The notes under the pieces are model-generated. The model was not told the origin of the DNA and ran no database searches. It worked only from the letters and a program-made list of their open reading frames with translations. Below are positions 6,816-7,907 of a DNA stretch of 7,907 nt, one piece after another. Each line of letters begins with the position of its first letter. The stretch's first letter is position 1. This DNA comes from Candidatus Geothermarchaeota archaeon (lineage in GTDB: Archaea > Thermoproteota > Nitrososphaeria > Geothermarchaeales > JAUWBL01). A program made the position numbers and the translations under genes. The stretch spans positions 1 to 7,907 of the forward strand of contig JAUWBL010000043.1 of NCBI GenBank assembly GCA_030601715.1. Direction: 5' to 3'.

Positions 6816-7144
6816 CCACCCTGCCCAGCAAGGAGAGTCAAGGCGCTAGGAACGAAGGACCCAGGGCGTGATGCACATCTTTGACTCCTGAATCTCTGGG
6901 GTGGTCTCCGCTCCTGTCTTCCAGACATTGGTTCACACCTTACACAGAGGGCGATGTTTCGGTGCGTGCGGTGTCAACCGAGGCGACGGCGGCCACTACG
7001 TCCACAGTCCATTTCTAGGGTTGCTGCCACAGTATGCAGAAGGAGAACGGCAAATAAGGATGCTCTCCGCACAGAGGTTCTGTTGAGAATCGACCTTGTT
7101 GGCATCGGCTTATGAGCACCCGTCAGACTAGGTGAAGAAGCGCC
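6816..7144. other. 329-base divergent intergenic region
   Basis: No convincing gene is seen here. The only open frame of note (GTG at 6901 to 7086) lacks a ribosome site and its translation shows no domain or membrane segment. The region should hold the promoters of both flanking divergent genes. Weak A/T-rich candidates on the plus strand are CAAATAAGG near 7051 and GCTTATGAG near 7108; the latter is too close to the ribosome site at 7131. A 7-base inverted repeat, GAGTCAA (6835-6841) and TTGACTC (6881-6887), lies in front of the minus-strand gene. No hairpin followed by a T-run is present. Confidence 0.5.
7131..7135 (+). promoter_or_regulatory. Shine-Dalgarno site for the surface protein gene
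   Basis: GGTGA lies 9 bases before TTG 7145. The in-frame TGA at 7133-7135 overlaps the site, and TTG 7145 is the first possible start after it, so site and start support each other. Confidence 0.6.
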
Positions 7145-7907
7145 TTGAAGGTTCCGCGCCGGCTACGAAAGCTGCTTCCCTACGTTCTGGTCTTGCTCCT
7201 GGCAGGAGCAACGGTATTGACCACCATCTACTATGTCCCCCGCCCCCCAGTCTCGGCTGAGGGAGAGTCGCTCCCGAGGCGTGATCCTGGAGATGGGTTT
7301 CAGCTTGAACGGGTCACAATCCACATCGACCCACAGGAGAACATCTCCCTATCCATGCTGCTCACGAACAACGCCACCACCCCGGTGGGGGTTGTGGGAT
7401 GGCGATTCCACGACACAGGAGGCGGCGGGAGCCTGCTAGTCCCGGATGAGCGGATCATCCCTCCGGGGGTGTCCAACCAGCGGCTCCAAGTGCCGGACGA
7501 GGTCTTCGAGACCTATTGGAACCTCTCCGACGAAGTGTTCCAGGCCTACTGGTACGTTGACAGGCCCCGGGAGAACGTCACGGTTCTCACGTGGGCGAGC
7601 TACCTTCCTCTCCCCTCCCTCGACGCCATTCTGTCCCCCGAGTGGGGTTCCGATGCCGTCGTCTTTCGAGGTTGGTTCTCGAATGGGGTAGAGGTGTTCT
7701 CTGCTCAGCCCGGCGAACGGCTTGAGGCCAGGTGGCACATGTTGTTCGGAGGTGGGGGAGGTCTCGACCAGCTCACGGTTACCTTCTACCGAGAGGATGC
7801 CCCGGGTGCCGACCTGGGTTGGTCTCGGGAATTCCTGCTCGTCAAGGCGACACCGGGCGAGCAGACAGCTTTTTCCATACAACTCAGCCTGGAAGAGGAG
7901 CCTACGG
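7145..7907 (+). CDS. Membrane-anchored or secreted protein with N-glycosylation sequons, 5' part
   Basis: This gene runs off the right edge with 254 complete codons visible. TTG 7145 is the start, supported by GGTGA at 7131. The N-terminus is typical of an export signal or anchor: basic KVPRRLRK at 2-9, then a hydrophobic stretch at about 10-31 with no obvious cleavage box, then a Pro-rich spacer (PRPPVSAEGES). The rest is polar, rich in Trp, Tyr, Val and Thr, and alternates in a way that suggests beta strands, with glycine runs at 92-95 and later (FGGGGGLDQ). Four N-x-S/T sequons appear within 80 residues: N66-I-S, N76-A-T, N126-L-S and N144-V-T. A short internal repeat lies at 118-136. I do not recognise the family. 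It is probably an extracytoplasmic surface protein, and with glycan-assembly genes beside it, a plausible N-glycosylation client. That last point is inference. Confidence 0.75.
   Translation, partial: MKVPRRLRKLLPYVLVLLLAGATVLTTIYYVPRPPVSAEGESLPRRDPGDGFQLERVTIHIDPQENISLSMLLTNNATTPVGVVGWRFHDTGGGGSLLVPDERIIPPGVSNQRLQVPDEVFETYWNLSDEVFQAYWYVDRPRENVTVLTWASYLPLPSLDAILSPEWGSDAVVFRGWFSNGVEVFSAQPGERLEARWHMLFGGGGGLDQLTVTFYREDAPGADLGWSREFLLVKATPGEQTAFSIQLSLEEEPT
7496..7552 (+). repeat. Internal 11-residue tandem repeat in the surface protein
   Basis: DEVFETYW (residues 118-125, 7496-7519) is followed by DEVFQAYW (residues 129-136, 7529-7552), a period of 11 residues or 33 bases. Six of 8 residues and 19 of 24 bases match, and three of the five base changes are silent. 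It looks like a short duplication kept under constraint, or a structural motif with an 11-residue period. Confidence 0.5.

Noticed and set aside
5437..6831. A 464-codon open frame on the minus strand overlapping the 638-residue gene in another frame
   Set aside because: Its translation is an unbroken mix of Pro, Arg, Ser and His with no membrane segments or domains. That is what a CTC-rich, GC-rich leucine gene gives when read one base off. The overlapping frame has a clear membrane-protein pattern.
6901..7086. A 61-codon open frame in the large intergenic region
   Set aside because: It has a GTG start, no ribosome binding site, no hydrophobic segment and no recognisable motif.
7436..7882. 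A 148-codon minus-strand open frame opposite the surface protein
   Set aside because: The plus strand there encodes an exported-type protein with a supported start and signal. The antisense frame has a shadow composition and no ribosome site.

Overview
This GC-rich window looks archaeal. The best evidence is the GlcNAc-1-phosphate transferase at 1627-2580, whose substrate-site motif is the archaeal/eukaryotic (AglH/Alg7) form AGFNGLEAG and not the bacterial MraY/WecA form. Supporting signs are frequent AGG/AGA arginine codons, a TATA-like box with a Shine-Dalgarno site and short leader at the small gene at 4564, and GGAGG/GGTGA ribosome binding sites. I cannot place the lineage more precisely. 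A euryarchaeal or Thermoplasmata-like organism would fit, but that is a guess.

Layout from left to right: (1) the 3' end of a GT4 glycosyltransferase gene (+, cut by the window edge); (2) a complete GT4 glycosyltransferase (-); (3) an AglH/Alg7-type polyprenyl-phosphate sugar-1-phosphate transferase (+); (4) a large polytopic GT-C-like membrane protein with a C-terminal extracytoplasmic domain (-); (5) an 83-residue protein with two membrane segments (+), which has the clearest promoter and ribosome binding site in the window; (6) a second, larger polytopic GT-C-like protein with an extra N-terminal membrane module (-); (7) a 329-base gap without a convincing gene; (8) the 5' part of a membrane-anchored or secreted protein rich in N-glycosylation sequons (+, cut by the window edge). 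This last gene is open to the right edge and starts at a TTG with a good GGTGA site.

The set reads as a surface-glycan or N-glycosylation assembly region. The transferase would start a lipid-linked glycan on the cytoplasmic face. The GT4 enzymes would extend it with nucleotide sugars. The GT-C-like proteins would add sugars from lipid-phosphate donors on the outer face. The sequon-bearing surface protein could be a client. The pathway is inferred from families and proximity, and no oligosaccharyltransferase (AglB) or flippase is visible here.

The seven genes alternate strand strictly (+ - + - + - +), so none can share an operon with its neighbour. Convergent gaps are 15, 40 and 83 bases and divergent gaps are about 106, 164 and 329 bases. 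Two of the divergent gaps hold short repeats that could be operators. I saw no rRNA, tRNA, CRISPR array, insertion sequence, or T-rich terminator.
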